64,000 nucleotides of DNA from Nitrospira sp. (lineage in GTDB: Bacteria; Nitrospirota; Nitrospiria; Nitrospirales; Nitrospiraceae): assembly GCA_015709715.1 (NCBI GenBank), contig CP054184.1, forward strand, positions 2,217,001 through 2,281,000. The letters are read 5' to 3'. The notes under the pieces are model-generated. The model did no database searches. It was given only the letters and a program-made list of their open reading frames with translations, and was not told where the DNA came from. Both the position numbers and the translations under genes were made by a program. This document shows, piece by piece, positions 6,446 through 15,875 of this stretch. Position 1 is the stretch's first letter; every line of letters starts with the position of its first letter.

Positions 6446-7264
6446 TCAGATGACCTGGAGTTGATCGAAATCAATGCCCTCAGGAGGCGGCGGGGGCGAC
6501 AGCTTCATCGCGCTGAGCACTTGGACGATCAAGTCGGCGACGACCAGGTTGCGATACCACTTGCGGTTGGCCGGCACCACATGCCAGGGCGCCCGCTCGG
6601 TGCTCGTGGCGGACAACATCGCCTCGAACGCACACATATAGTCCTCCCACAGTTTCCGTTCTTCGAGATCGCCCTCGTTGAACTTCCAGCGTTTCTCCGG
6701 ATCGTTGATCCGTTCCAGCAGTCGTTCCTTCTGTTCGGCCTTGGAGATATGCAAATACACTTTGAGAATCGAGGTCCCGCTTTCGGTCAGCAATTCCTCG
6801 AACTCGTTGATCTGATCGAACCGTTGTCGCACGACCTTATCCGAAATCAATCCGTGCACGCGGGTGATCAACACGTCTTCATAGTGCGAACGGTTGAAGA
6901 TCCCGATGTGGCCCTTGGGCGGCACCTCCTGATGGACGCGCCAGAGAAAGTCACGCCGCAGCTCTTTCTCGCTCGGGGTTTTAAACGAGACCACCCGGCA
7001 GCCTTGGGGATTCACGCCGGACATGACATGCTTGATCGTGCCGTCCTTCCCGCTGGTGTCCATGCCCTGCAAGACGAGCAGGAGCGCCTTCGTGCCGTTG
7101 GCATAGAGGCGTTCCTGTAACTGATCGAGTTGCGCGATCAGCTTCTCCGTGACCGCCTTCGCCTTGGTCTTTCCACCGTCGTTCTTCTTGTAGGAGCCGG
7201 TATCCTCGGGATCGACAGCGCTCATCGCAAAACGGCGGCCCGGTCGAATTCGGTAGTCCTTCAT
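6446..7264 (-). CDS. ppk2: Polyphosphate kinase 2 family nucleotide kinase
   Basis: 272 residues, single-domain PPK2. These enzymes transfer phosphate from polyphosphate to nucleoside mono- or diphosphates, regenerating ATP or GTP. Walker A is GMDTSGKDGTIKHVMSGVNP (about residues 67-86) and the Walker B/lid region is PPKGHIGIFNRSHYEDVLI; the lid arginines (RVHGL, RFDQINEFE) follow. The start has AAGGAGA 6 bases upstream. The subclass (AMP, ADP or both as acceptor) cannot be set with confidence from sequence alone. The gene stands 15 bases from the start of the exported DUF4412-like frame downstream, so the two may be cotranscribed. Confidence 0.93.
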   Translation of the reverse strand: MKDYRIRPGRRFAMSAVDPEDTGSYKKNDGGKTKAKAVTEKLIAQLDQLQERLYANGTKALLLVLQGMDTSGKDGTIKHVMSGVNPQGCRVVSFKTPSEKELRRDFLWRVHQEVPPKGHIGIFNRSHYEDVLITRVHGLISDKVVRQRFDQINEFEELLTESGTSILKVYLHISKAEQKERLLERINDPEKRWKFNEGDLEERKLWEDYMCAFEAMLSATSTERAPWHVVPANRKWYRNLVVADLIVQVLSAMKLSPPPPPEGIDFDQLQVI

Positions 7265-7392
7265 CCCTGTCTCCTTCCCAGGACCAAGCGGCGCGTCCGA
7301 TCATGCCCGCAAGCCCCACAGTGATTGACCGACAGAAGGCGTTGTATGGTATGAGGTTCTCTCACTCTTACTTACTCAGGGAGGCGTCAGTC

Positions 7393-7878
7393 ATGCTCAA
7401 GGAAGTGACCGGAGACATCCTCTTATCCACCGCAAGCGCCATCGCCCACGGCGTGGCTCCCCACGACAATTTCAAGCAGGGGCTCGCCTTAGCGCTGCGC
7501 GAACAGTGGCCCGGGATGTACAAGGATTTTCGCCACTATTGCCAGACCTACAACCCCAAACCGGGCGGGGCCTGGTCCTGGAAGGGGCCCAATTCCCCGG
7601 TCATCATCAATCTGTTCACGCAGGAACCGCCCACGACCGATCAGGACCGTCCGGGCAAGGCCTCTTTGCCCAACGTCAACCATGCGCTCCAAGCCCTGAA
7701 GAAGGAATTGCAGGAACATGGCGTCAAAAGCCTCGCCCTGCCGCGATTGGCCACAGGCGTCGGCGGGTTGGAATGGGAGAAGGTATATCCCTTGCTGCAG
7801 CAAGCCTTGAAGGACCTGAACATTCCCGTATACATCTATGCCCTCTACAAGAAGGGCATGGCCGCACAGGAAGCCTAG
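7393..7878 (+). CDS. Macro domain (ADP-ribose binding) protein
   Basis: 161 residues from the ATG at 7393, preceded by GGGAGG; the longer frame from 7303 has no ribosome site and no family similarity. The macro fold is recognised by VTGDILLSTASAIAHGVA (first strand and binding loop), a central HYCQTYNPKPG segment, and the phosphate-loop LPRLATGVGGLEWEKVYPLL near residues 115-135. Such proteins bind or hydrolyse ADP-ribose derivatives. The canonical NAAN-type loop is replaced by ASAIAHGVAP, as in the group of bacterial macro proteins related to ADP-ribose-1''-phosphate processing, so hydrolase activity is uncertain. It is convergent with otsB; the two reading frames overlap by 4 bases at their stops. 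Confidence 0.88.
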   Translation: MLKEVTGDILLSTASAIAHGVAPHDNFKQGLALALREQWPGMYKDFRHYCQTYNPKPGGAWSWKGPNSPVIINLFTQEPPTTDQDRPGKASLPNVNHALQALKKELQEHGVKSLALPRLATGVGGLEWEKVYPLLQQALKDLNIPVYIYALYKKGMAAQEA

Positions 7879-8648
7879 CCCAGACGCCCCCTCGCCTGAG
7901 CCAGATACCGGAGCAACGAGCCCATCTGCGACTGCCGCTCAAGATACAATTGGGCGGCAGACATCAGCTTCTTTCCCACCCGCACCGACAGAATGCGCTC
8001 ATCCGGCAGCGAAAACACGTCTTCGTCCGTATCGTCGTCGCCGACGTACAAGGCGGCGGCCGTGCCCTGTTGATGCATCAATTCCAACATGGCGGTCCCC
8101 TTGTGCAGGTTCCCGGACGGAATGACATTAACCACGGATTTTCCCAATACCAGACGCGGGGCAGGGGAGAGAGCGGCTACCGTATGGAAGATCGCTTCGC
8201 GCGCCGCGGGCGGAGAGCAGGCCTGACGATAGTGGAAGGTGAGCGAGTAGTCCTTATCCTCCACCACCACGCCGACCTTGGCCAATGCGGACTCGTCCCG
8301 CGCGACCGCTTTGAGCCAGCCCCGGCAACAGTCCCGGGCCTGCTGCATCACCCGTTCCGACGCGTGCAGGCCTTCCAGTCCATGGTTGCCGATCAGATGG
8401 ACGGGAATCCCATCCAGGCGAGGACGCAAATCTGCGAGGGATCGTCCGGAGATGACGGCGGTAGGCGCCGCTTCCGCCACCGCCCGCAACGCATCGCGCA
8501 GGGGGTGGGTGAGCCCCGCCGCGTGGCGATCCTGAACGATCCGGGCCAGGGTCCCGTCGAAATCAAAGGCGAAGAGAACAGCCTGTTCCGCGGCTACGCG
8601 ATCCAGCAGTCGCTTCCCCGGAGCTGTGAGCGCACGCAGCATGGGCAT
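7875..8648 (-). CDS. otsB: Trehalose-6-phosphate phosphatase
   Basis: 257 residues, HAD superfamily. It dephosphorylates trehalose-6-phosphate to trehalose. HAD motif I is FAFDFDGTLARIV (about residues 26-38), motif II is TAVISGRSLADLRPRL, and motif IV is LYVGDDDTDEDVF; the cap segment GNHGLEG is typical of OtsB. The start at 8648 lies 2 bases after the stop of otsA, so the pair is translationally linked; the open frame continues upstream inside otsA but only this start makes sense. The product of OtsA is its substrate, giving a complete two-step trehalose route. Confidence 0.95.
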   Translation of the reverse strand: MPMLRALTAPGKRLLDRVAAEQAVLFAFDFDGTLARIVQDRHAAGLTHPLRDALRAVAEAAPTAVISGRSLADLRPRLDGIPVHLIGNHGLEGLHASERVMQQARDCCRGWLKAVARDESALAKVGVVVEDKDYSLTFHYRQACSPPAAREAIFHTVAALSPAPRLVLGKSVVNVIPSGNLHKGTAMLELMHQQGTAAALYVGDDDTDEDVFSLPDERILSVRVGKKLMSAAQLYLERQSQMGSLLRYLAQARGRLG

Positions 8649-8650
8649 GT

Positions 8651-10882
8651 TTAACGCACACGCCCCGGAGCCTGCCCCACCTGCTTCATGACGCGGATCC
8701 GCCGACGCATCCGCGCCGCATCCATCAACATACGTCCCGCCCAGCGGTAGACATTGAACTCCTGGATCAGCCCACGCATGCTCCGCATGCGGGCGCGCTG
8801 CTCCTTCGGCGACATCGAGAGCGCCATGTGCAGAGCCGCCGCACATTGATCGATGTCGTAGGGATTGACCACCAATGCCTCGGGCAACTCCTGGGCCGCT
8901 CCGGTGAACTGACTCAGGATCAAGACACCCTGCTCGTCGTCGCGCGCCGCGATGAACTCCTTGGCCACGAGATTCATCCCGTCATGCAGGCTGGTGACGA
9001 AGCACAGCTCCGCCGCGCGGTAGTATTCGTAGACGTCCGGAGGCTCATGGTGTTTGACCTTCAGCACGATGGGCTCATAGCCCTCGCGGCCGTACCGTTT
9101 GTTGATCCGTTCCGCCAGAGCGTAGACCTGATCATGAAAATGTTGATACTGGTCGATGATCGTGCGGCTCGGGGCGGCGATCTGGATGAATGAAAACTTC
9201 CCCACCCATTCCGGTTGCAGCTCGAAGAGGCGCTCAACCGCCAGGAATCGCTCCATGATGCCCTTGGTGTAATCCAAGCGATCCACGCCGATCCCCACCA
9301 AGCGATCCGGTCCCATCGCGTGCCGCTCGCGGATGTGCAAGCGGCAGTCAGGCACGGGCCGCTGATTCTCAAGCCAGCGCGACGGCCACTCGATGGAGAT
9401 CGGGTAGGGATTCACCGCCGTGAGCCGGCCGCCGTATGAGACCGTGGATGTGTCGCGATCGATGCGCGCCTCCAGGATGCGATCGATGCAGGCCAGGAAA
9501 TGGTTTCCGTGTTCGCGCGTATGGAACCCGACGATGCTGCTGCCGAGCAGTCCCTCCAAAATCTCCTGCCGCCAGGGACAGATGCCGTAACTTTCGGAGT
9601 TGGGCCAGGGAATGTGCCAGAACATGATGATGGTCGCATTGGGCAACTTCTCCCGCACCATCTTGGGAAGCAGCGCAAAGTGATAGTCCTGGACCAGCAC
9701 GACCGGGTCGTCCGTCTTGGCCTCTTCCACGACAGCCTGTGCGAACCGCGCGTTCACCGCGACGTACTGCTCCCAGTCCGAGGTGCGGAACGTCGGCCGC
9801 ACGTGGGCGTTGTGACAGAGGGGCCAGAGACCCTCATTGGAAAATCCGTAGTAGAAGCCTGATTCCTCATCGGGCGACAACCAGATGCGGCGGATGTCGT
9901 ACGAAGGATGGTCCGGCGGCACCCGCACGTGGTCCCGGCTGTCCACCACCTCACGGTCGGCCGAGCCGTTGCCATGAGCAATCCACACGCCCGAACAGGC
10001 CCGCATGACCGGCTCAAGCGCCGACACCAGGCCGCTGGCCGGCAGTTGCACCTCGATCTTTTGCCCGCGCCGGTTGTGGATGTAGGGTTGCCGGTTCGAG
10101 ACAATGAGGATCTCATCCCCTGAGAGGTGTTCGTGGAGAATCGTCTTGAGGCTGGCCGGACTCCAGGTGATTTGGCTTTCATCGCGCATGCGGCGGTCCG
10201 CTTCCAGCTCGCGGATCAACGCCTGCAGGTCCTGGGCGACCGGATGCAGTTCCGGCGACGGCGCATCATCCTGCTTCGTCGGCAGTCCCGTATTGGTCAA
10301 CATCGCGCGGACCCCCGCGACCCACCCCCGCCAACTGAGGTGCGCCACCAGCACCGTCACCCCGGAAATCACCGTCGCGAGTCCGGCAAAGAGGTAAAAG
10401 ACGTACCACTTCGTATCGGTGCTGCGCTGGTGCACGAAACTCATGTCATGGACGAGCATCAGCCGACCATGCACCTTGCCGCCCGATTGAATGTTCGCGA
10501 CCACGACATGCAGCGGTCCTTGCGCGAAGGTCACCACCTCCGACGAGCCGGGCGCCAAGTGAGCCAAGCTTTCACAGGACAATTGATCGGGGTAGGTGAG
10601 CGTCTGGTACAGCAGGCGTTGTTGCGTGTCGCAGAACCCCAGCGCGTAGAGTCGTTCGTCCTGAATGACCTTGTGGAAGTAGGCGAAGATCTTCGTCCGC
10701 GAGCGCGACGAGACCAGATCCGCCAGCGGCACCTCCATGGTGCTGGCCAGCAATTTCGAGCGACTTTCAAGGTCCCGCGTAAACCATTTCAGCGTGAGCG
10801 AATCGACGAGCGGCACGACGGCGTAGGCCACGAGACCGAGCACCACCAAGAGCGGCAGGATGAAGCGGAGAGACAGACGCAT
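8651..10882 (-). CDS. otsA: Membrane-anchored trehalose-6-phosphate synthase with extracytoplasmic N-terminal domain
   Basis: 743 residues, about 250 longer than ordinary OtsA. Residues 8-28 and about 158-182 are transmembrane segments enclosing an extracytoplasmic region of about 130 residues that looks like the sensor part of a histidine kinase. A linker with a coiled-coil-like helix ([17 protein letters not shown]) leads to the GT20 catalytic domain at about residue 255 (LIVSNRQPY). Catalytic features are intact: [46 protein letters not shown] and the UDP-sugar site [11 protein letters not shown]. It makes trehalose-6-phosphate from UDP-glucose (or another NDP-glucose) and glucose-6-phosphate. 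It is first in an operon with otsB and divergent from the GH15 gene over only 50 bases. Confidence 0.93.
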   Translation of the reverse strand: MRLSLRFILPLLVVLGLVAYAVVPLVDSLTLKWFTRDLESRSKLLASTMEVPLADLVSSRSRTKIFAYFHKVIQDERLYALGFCDTQQRLLYQTLTYPDQLSCESLAHLAPGSSEVVTFAQGPLHVVVANIQSGGKVHGRLMLVHDMSFVHQRSTDTKWYVFYLFAGLATVISGVTVLVAHLSWRGWVAGVRAMLTNTGLPTKQDDAPSPELHPVAQDLQALIRELEADRRMRDESQITWSPASLKTILHEHLSGDEILIVSNRQPYIHNRRGQKIEVQLPASGLVSALEPVMRACSGVWIAHGNGSADREVVDSRDHVRVPPDHPSYDIRRIWLSPDEESGFYYGFSNEGLWPLCHNAHVRPTFRTSDWEQYVAVNARFAQAVVEEAKTDDPVVLVQDYHFALLPKMVREKLPNATIIMFWHIPWPNSESYGICPWRQEILEGLLGSSIVGFHTREHGNHFLACIDRILEARIDRDTSTVSYGGRLTAVNPYPISIEWPSRWLENQRPVPDCRLHIRERHAMGPDRLVGIGVDRLDYTKGIMERFLAVERLFELQPEWVGKFSFIQIAAPSRTIIDQYQHFHDQVYALAERINKRYGREGYEPIVLKVKHHEPPDVYEYYRAAELCFVTSLHDGMNLVAKEFIAARDDEQGVLILSQFTGAAQELPEALVVNPYDIDQCAAALHMALSMSPKEQRARMRSMRGLIQEFNVYRWAGRMLMDAARMRRRIRVMKQVGQAPGRVR

Positions 10883-10932
10883 GTTAGTTTCGGCAGTTTA
10901 CTTCGCCCTGAAAATCTTTTATGGTCTGAGCC

Positions 10933-12717
10933 ATGTACCCGTACGGACTCATCGGCAACTGCCACGTTTCGGCCCACATCCACGAAAGCGGCTCGGTCGA
11001 CTGGCTGTGCCTGCCCAGGCCCGACAGTGACCCCGTCTTCGGTCGGATGCTGGACCCGGAGGGGGGCCATTTCTCCATATCAAGCCCTACGTCCTCCAAC
11101 CAAGTCAAGACGACGCAGCGCTACCTTCCCAATACAAATATTCTGGTGACGGAGGTGTCTACGTCCAAAGGGGACACCTTCAAGATCACGGACTTTTGTC
11201 CGCGTTTCGAACAGTACGGTCGGATCTATCGGCCCGCCGCCCTCTTTCGCATCGTGGAGCCCCTGGCCGGCACCCCGTCGATCCGCGTGAGCTGCCGTCC
11301 CGTCACCGGATGGGAGAAGGACTACGCCCGCGGCATGCGCGGCAACAGCCATGTGCGGTACGACATCCGGGGAGAGTACCTCCGGCTGCTGACCAACATG
11401 CCCTTGACCTACCTATACGAAGAACGCCCCTTCGCCCTCACCGAGAAGACCTACTTCGCCCTCACCTGGGGCCTGGGCATCGAGGATGATCTAGCCAAGG
11501 TCAGCCAAGAGTTTCTCGACCAGACGACGCGCTATTGGCGCATGTGGGTGAAACATTGTTCGATTCCCGTCCTGTACCAGGAAGAAGTCATCCGCTCCGC
11601 CCTCGCCCTCAAACTCCATTGCTACGAAGACACCGGCGCCATCCTGGCAGCCTTGACTACCAGTCTCCCGGAGGAGCCGGGTGGTCCCCGCAATTGGGAC
11701 TATCGCTACTGCTGGCTGCGCGACGCCTATTTTTCCCTCACGGCCTTTCAAAACCTCGGCCACTTCGAGGAGATGGAAGGCTTTCTGAAGTTCTTGCTCA
11801 ATATCGCCTATACTCACGAACATTCCCGTGAGCGCCTCGCCCCCGTCTATACCTTGAGCCAAGACCTGCCGCTGCCCGAGACGGAACATGCGAACTGGGC
11901 GGGCTTCCAGGGAAGCGCCCCGGTGCGCAGCCAGAACCAAGCCGCCGAACATATCCAAAACGACGTGTACGGCGAACTCGTCCTCGCTTTGGCTCCGATC
12001 TTCTGCGACAACCGCTTTTACGATCTCCGCACCAGAGACCAGGAGCAGCTCGTCGCGAACCTCGCTCGGCTCTGCGAGCGCACCATCGCGCAGCCGGACG
12101 CGGGCTTGTGGGAAATTCGCAACGGGTGGCAGGAACATTCCTTCTCCAACCTGATGTGTTGGGCCGGGCTCGACCGCGCCCACCGCATGCAGCAGGCGGG
12201 ATTCCTGCCGTCGGTCACGTTCGACATCGGCACGGCCCGCGCGCGGGCGGCGCAAGCCCTGCTCAATGCCGCCAAAAACGGGGCACTGCGGAACGGGCCC
12301 AACGACGACACCTACGATGCCTCCTTGGCCCAGGCCCCCATCCTGGGGTTCCCCAATCGGGAGGTCTGCGAAGCGACGATGAAGCACATCGCCCAGGAAC
12401 TGGCCGTTCAAACGAACGGCAAGGACACGGGCTTCTACTTCCGCTACCTACGGACCGATGATTTCGGGCGACCGCAGTCCAGCTTCGTCATCTGTTCATT
12501 TTGGGTGGTGCAGGCCTTGGCGAGACTGGGGCGCATGGAAGAAGCTCAGCGGATCATGGCGCAAGTCCTCACCGGCGCCAACTACCTCGGGCTCTTCTCC
12601 GAACACTTCGTGCCCGAGACCCGCATGCAACTCGGCAACTTTCCTCAGGCCTATTCCCACGTCGGCCTCATCAACGCCGCCTTCGCCGTCAGCCCATCCT
12701 GGGCCACAGTGCTGTAA
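10933..12717 (+). CDS. Glycoside hydrolase family 15 protein (glucoamylase/trehalase-like)
   Basis: 594 residues. The N-terminal beta-sandwich begins IGNCHVSAHIHESGSVDWLC, typical of cytosolic bacterial GH15 proteins, followed by the (alpha/alpha)6 barrel with RNWDYRYCWLRDAYFSL (about residues 255-271), the general-acid region GLWEIRNGWQEHSFSNLMCW (about 394-413) and NYLGLFSEHFVPET near the end. No signal peptide. Actinobacterial relatives are trehalases, others are glucoamylases or glucodextranases. Its divergence from otsAB over a 50-base shared control region makes trehalose or a related alpha-glucoside the likely substrate; this is inference from context. Confidence 0.88.
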   Translation: MYPYGLIGNCHVSAHIHESGSVDWLCLPRPDSDPVFGRMLDPEGGHFSISSPTSSNQVKTTQRYLPNTNILVTEVSTSKGDTFKITDFCPRFEQYGRIYRPAALFRIVEPLAGTPSIRVSCRPVTGWEKDYARGMRGNSHVRYDIRGEYLRLLTNMPLTYLYEERPFALTEKTYFALTWGLGIEDDLAKVSQEFLDQTTRYWRMWVKHCSIPVLYQEEVIRSALALKLHCYEDTGAILAALTTSLPEEPGGPRNWDYRYCWLRDAYFSLTAFQNLGHFEEMEGFLKFLLNIAYTHEHSRERLAPVYTLSQDLPLPETEHANWAGFQGSAPVRSQNQAAEHIQNDVYGELVLALAPIFCDNRFYDLRTRDQEQLVANLARLCERTIAQPDAGLWEIRNGWQEHSFSNLMCWAGLDRAHRMQQAGFLPSVTFDIGTARARAAQALLNAAKNGALRNGPNDDTYDASLAQAPILGFPNREVCEATMKHIAQELAVQTNGKDTGFYFRYLRTDDFGRPQSSFVICSFWVVQALARLGRMEEAQRIMAQVLTGANYLGLFSEHFVPETRMQLGNFPQAYSHVGLINAAFAVSPSWATVL

Positions 12718-12873
12718 CCGGCATACCTGCCCGCAAGCCACTCCCACGAGCCGAACAGGATTCATCTCAACGAGGGGAACCGATCAGGAGAACGAGAGAC
12801 CCCGTCACCCCGGAACCACGTCGGCTCCAGGATGACGAGCAAGGAACGAGAGGACGTTGGATGGTTGTACCGG

Positions 12874-13284
12874 CTACTGCGGCGGGGCCACCACCCGGAT
12901 GGTGCCCGGCTCGATCTTCATCCCGCCTGGGTCAGCCGACCGCATGCGCGCGTTATAGCTGATGACGATGGGCTTGCTGAAACACAAGCTCACGCTTTTG
13001 CTCGGGTCCAATTCCGTCAACTCGCGCGCGGTCCCGAACATGTTCGAAAAGCCGCGATCGCAGGACAGCATCTCCGCGTTCAGGCCCGGAATGTCGATCA
13101 GCACCGGCAACGTCCGGTGGTTCACCCAACGGATTTCATCACCCACGCGCACGGTCAAGTCCGCAGGCACTAAATTCGCCTCGAACTTGATCTCATGGAT
13201 GGCCGCCGTTCTCGATGTCTGCGGCAACCCCGCGCACCCGGCTAACAACGCCACGGCGGCCGACGCCCACAACAATTTCTTCAT
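12874..13284 (-). CDS. Cupredoxin-like lipoprotein
   Basis: 136 residues. A lipoprotein signal with lipobox LLAGC (Cys17) is followed by a plastocyanin-type beta-sandwich: LTVRVGDEIRWVNHRTLPV (the WVNH strand where one copper ligand histidine sits in cupredoxins) and ISYNARMRSADPG near the end. The second half has a cysteine (MLSCDRG) and later LCFSKP, but the classical C-x(n)-H-x(n)-M copper triad is not clear, so metal binding is doubtful. The start has GGAGGG 6 bases upstream. It probably sits on the outer face of the inner membrane or in the outer membrane. The substrate and electron partner are unknown. Confidence 0.75.
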   Translation of the reverse strand: MKKLLWASAAVALLAGCAGLPQTSRTAAIHEIKFEANLVPADLTVRVGDEIRWVNHRTLPVLIDIPGLNAEMLSCDRGFSNMFGTARELTELDPSKSVSLCFSKPIVISYNARMRSADPGGMKIEPGTIRVVAPPQ

Positions 13285-13425
13285 CCTTGCCCTCCTTCCG
13301 CAAAATGGTGGTCGCCCGTGATCAGGGCGCAGGGCCTGCGCAATTACCGGGCCCGATCACAGGCTCATTCTGAGCCCACTCTCTATATACCAGGTACAGG
13401 GGGCCCGCCGCCATGCCGCATGGAC

Positions 13426-13989
13426 CTATCCAACCCTGGTCACCCGATTGGCATCGGTGTGGTGGAACAGCTCGGCCCGGCCCTTCATCTTCAGTTGCGT
13501 ATCTTCCCGATAGCTGAAGCTGTCGGGCCCGTGCATCGTGATCGTGAGGGTGTACCGCACGGTCTTGAATTCCTCATCGAGAAACTTGTTGGAGCAGATG
13601 CCGTACGTGTCCGACCCGACTTCCGCCGACAGGTCGAACGACACCGCGTCGGGCTCGGCCGTCCCGCCCGCCAAGACCGTCACGCCGCGCGGCACGATAA
13701 AGCAGCGCAGCACCTGCTTCGCCGCCGCGTCCCAGAGCCAGTACCCCGTTTCCTCGTGGAAGGGCGATTCTTCCCCCAGGCGCCAGGCGATGGTGGAATA
13801 GCGCAGGCCGTACAGGCGTTGCTCATGATTGATAACGGGGCCGAAGGGGATGAACGTCAGCCGTTCGCGGTAAGCATTGTGTTCGGTGCCCCGGTCGTCG
13901 GACGGAGCCACATCCTCACCCTTGTCTCCCTCCCACACCCCGGCCAAAGCGGCCAACGGACCCAGATGCGCAAGCAACTCGTCACCCAT
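13426..13989 (-). CDS. Nitrobindin-like / FABP-like haem-binding beta-barrel protein
   Basis: 187 residues. The pattern LGPLAALAGVWEGDKGED near the N-terminus, then FGPVINHEQRLYGLRYSTIAW and FHEETGYWLWDAAAKQVLRC, is that of the nitrobindin/THAP4-C (DUF1794) beta-barrel family that binds ferric haem and reacts with nitric oxide or peroxynitrite. The start ATG at 13989 has AGGAGG 10 bases upstream; the GTG at 13995 is too close to it. The proximal haem His expected near the C-terminal end may be one of the pair in ELFHHTDA. In an organism of nitrogen-oxide metabolism a role in NO/peroxynitrite handling would fit, but this is inference. Confidence 0.8.
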   Translation of the reverse strand: MGDELLAHLGPLAALAGVWEGDKGEDVAPSDDRGTEHNAYRERLTFIPFGPVINHEQRLYGLRYSTIAWRLGEESPFHEETGYWLWDAAAKQVLRCFIVPRGVTVLAGGTAEPDAVSFDLSAEVGSDTYGICSNKFLDEEFKTVRYTLTITMHGPDSFSYREDTQLKMKGRAELFHHTDANRVTRVG

Positions 13990-14089
13990 AATCACCTTTC
14001 CTCCTGGTTAGGACACGATGCGCGCGGTCGAACGACCGGGCCCAGCCGGCTGCTCTTGTACCAGAAGGGAACGGCGAGACTCAAATTGG

Positions 14090-14457
14090 TCACAGCCCCA
14101 CGCTGTAGCAGGCCGCCGCGCGAATGACCTTGCCGCTGCCGTTGAAGAAAAAGGTCTCCGCCACCGGCCCACGATGACCGCGGTAATGCAACGTCAGGCA
14201 GTCGGCACCGGTGAGCACATCCAGGAGTTCGAAGCGAAGGTCCGGGAGCTTTTGAAGAGCCGCAGCCCAATAGGCGCGGATGGCCAGCTTGCCCGTGAGA
14301 CGGCCGGAGGGTTCGTTCGCGATGTTGATGATGAGGGGTGACCGGAACTCGCAGTCATCGGCGTAATGGGCCAGTACGCGATCGATGTTGTGAGCGTTCC
14401 AGGCGTTCACCACTCCTGCCCGAAACGACGGGCGAACGCTTCTGTAATCTGCGGCAT
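14090..14457 (-). pseudogene. NTF2/SnoaL-like protein, frameshifted near the N-terminus
   Basis: From the ATG at 14457, with AAGGAG 7 bases upstream, the frame reads MPQITEAFARRFGQEW and then hits TGA at once. One base added at 14408-14412 (TGGTGAAC read as TGGGTGAAC) continues directly into VNAWNAHNIDRVLAHYADDC and the rest of a cone-fold SnoaL/NTF2 domain (FRSPLIINIA, YRGHRGPVAETFFF) to the stop at 14090. Relatives have exactly this QEW-V-NAWNAH junction. The open frame that starts at the TTG 14476 gives a non-homologous N-terminus and is probably an artefact. Function is unknown; such domains are small hydrolases, isomerases or ligand binders. Either a one-base deletion pseudogene or a sequencing error. 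Confidence 0.65.
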
Positions 14458-14491
14458 GGATGGTCTCCTTGGTCAAATGGGGCTCCTTCCG

Positions 14492-15013
14492 TTACTCCTG
14501 CGTCACCAGCACGTCGGCCGCCAGCAGCGCGCGCAGTCGGTCGAGTGCCTGCGCGACAACCCGGCCCTGCGTCTCAATGTTCGTAATGATCTCGGCCGGG
14601 GTGCGCTGATCCATCGTAGTGACGGCATGTGGATTGACCGCCTTGAGATCGAACAGGGCGGCATCGATGGCGGCAGCTTGTAACTCCAGGTCGCGGGCTG
14701 ATTTATCCTTCTCGCGGATCTGGGCGTCAAGCGCCTCACATACTTTCTTGGCGGCCTTCTCCTTCTTAAGGCCCTTCAACTGTTCTTTCAGGTCAACCAC
14801 CTCAGCCCTAAGCTTGGCCGCTTGGTCCAGCAAGGGCTGCATCTCCTCGCGCGCCTTGGCGCGGCGAGCCGAGAAGTCCACCGTCCAGGAGTAGCGGCTG
14901 TTGGCTTCGGCGGTGCTGCGCCGGGCCAATAGCCGGGCGTAGCTCGGAAAAGGCTTGCCTGCGTTCGCTTCATCAGTCTGCCAATCAGCCACCAGCGCGG
15001 GTATCCGCCTCAT
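14492..15013 (-). pseudogene. C-terminal remnant of an N-6 DNA methylase (HsdM-type)
   Basis: About 173 residues matching the tail of type I-like N-6 adenine methylase subunits: KPFPSYARLLARRSTAEANS, YSWTVDFSARRAKAREEM, a long coiled-coil (LRAEVVDLKEQLKGLKKEK...LELQAAAIDAALFDLKAVNP) and RTPAEIITNIETQGRVVAQAL. The methylase fold with its SAM and NPPF-type motifs is absent. Just upstream, an ATG at 15023 starts MSMNEADTRA in another frame, which resembles the first residues of HsdR proteins, and then runs out. The picture is a large internal deletion joining the start of one R-M gene to the end of another. Not functional as a methylase. Confidence 0.7.
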
Positions 15014-15019
15014 TCATGC

Positions 15020-15196
15020 TCATGCGGCCCCTCCCGGAACCTCGACCGTTGGCTTTTCTGATGCGTCTATCGACCATGCTCCAACGACTGCGGCCGATAG
15101 AACGCTTTGATTCATGAGGCCTGTACCGGCATATCGCCCAGCCACTATCACCCAGTTCTCGTCGATAAGGCGCTTGTTGTCCGATAACCTGCTCAT
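15020..15196 (-). CDS. 58-residue ORF of unknown function within the R-M remnant
   Basis: The ATG at 15196 overlaps the TGA of the upstream winged-helix remnant (ATGA), and its own stop overlaps the ATG at 15023 (ATGA again), so it has the layout of a real operon gene. The sequence (MSRLSDNKRLIDENWVIVAG... ending PTVEVPGGAA) has no motif I recognise. It may itself be a deleted fragment. No signal peptide or membrane segment. Confidence 0.35.
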   Translation of the reverse strand: MSRLSDNKRLIDENWVIVAGRYAGTGLMNQSVLSAAVVGAWSIDASEKPTVEVPGGAA

Positions 15197-15621
15197 GACA
15201 CCGCCCAGTAACGCCGCCAACGTTTGTCACCATCGTAGCGGACCGCGCCTCGATCAATCAGCTGATCCAACGCGCGCTTGATCTGTTTAGGGTGGATCTC
15301 GGCGCCCACGCGCCGATGGATCTCGCTGACGGCGGATCGCGGGTACCGCTGCAGGTCTTCGAGCACTAGCGCGGCCAATCGGTGGGGCTCGATGCGCTTG
15401 AGCGTGGTCGACCCGACGAATTCCAGGCCTCGCAGCAAGCCCGGATCGACGAAGTAGCGTGTGGCCTGGGTGCGCCCCGGGCTTTGCACGAGTTGCCAAT
15501 CCAGCAGGCGTTTGAGCCAGGGTTGCAGCACTTCGACCGAAGGCAGCTCCAACTTGCTAGCCAACTCGCGGGCAGTAAGCGCATCGTGCTGGGCCAACAA
15601 TACAGCCTCCCCAGGTCCGGT
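15193..15621 (-). pseudogene. Winged-helix C-terminal remnant of an AAA_4/AlbA_2-type ATP-binding regulator
   Basis: About 142 codons are open from a TGA at 15622-15624. Two helix-turn-helix/winged-helix modules are visible: ALTARELASKLELPSVEVLQ and SAVSEIHRRVGAEIHPKQIK, followed by ALDQLIDRGAVRYDGDKRW. This resembles the DNA-binding tail of putative ATP-binding transcriptional regulators that often accompany type I R-M operons; the ATPase part is missing. No start codon with a good ribosome site precedes it (TTG at 15600 is the first possible). It is the upstream end of the decayed R-M operon. Confidence 0.55.
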
Positions 15622-15875
15622 TCATTTTCTTAGGCCTGACTCGAATCGGCGCCAGTCTACCAGAGCGAGGGCTCCGCAACTAGGGTCAGGAGAGGCGAGT
15701 TTCCGGAGGCTATCGACGGAAGGAGAATGCGTGGCCGTACGTGGACTCTGGCGGGGAGTGCCGGGCGAAGAAATGGCCAAGGAGTACATCCGGACCCGAG
15801 AAATTTGATGGAGCGTGATTGACCGTGAGACCACTGTCCCCCAAAGTTATGAGCATCTTGGGCGGGTGTTCCGTA

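Noticed and set aside
7506-8654. Plus-strand open frame of 382 codons across the macro-domain and otsB genes
   Set aside because: Overlaps two recognised genes in other frames or strands; no domain; typical GC-rich shadow.
10127-11149. Plus-strand open frame of 340 codons opposite the N-terminal part of otsA
   Set aside because: Shadow frame; runs into the real GH15 gene in a different frame; no family similarity.
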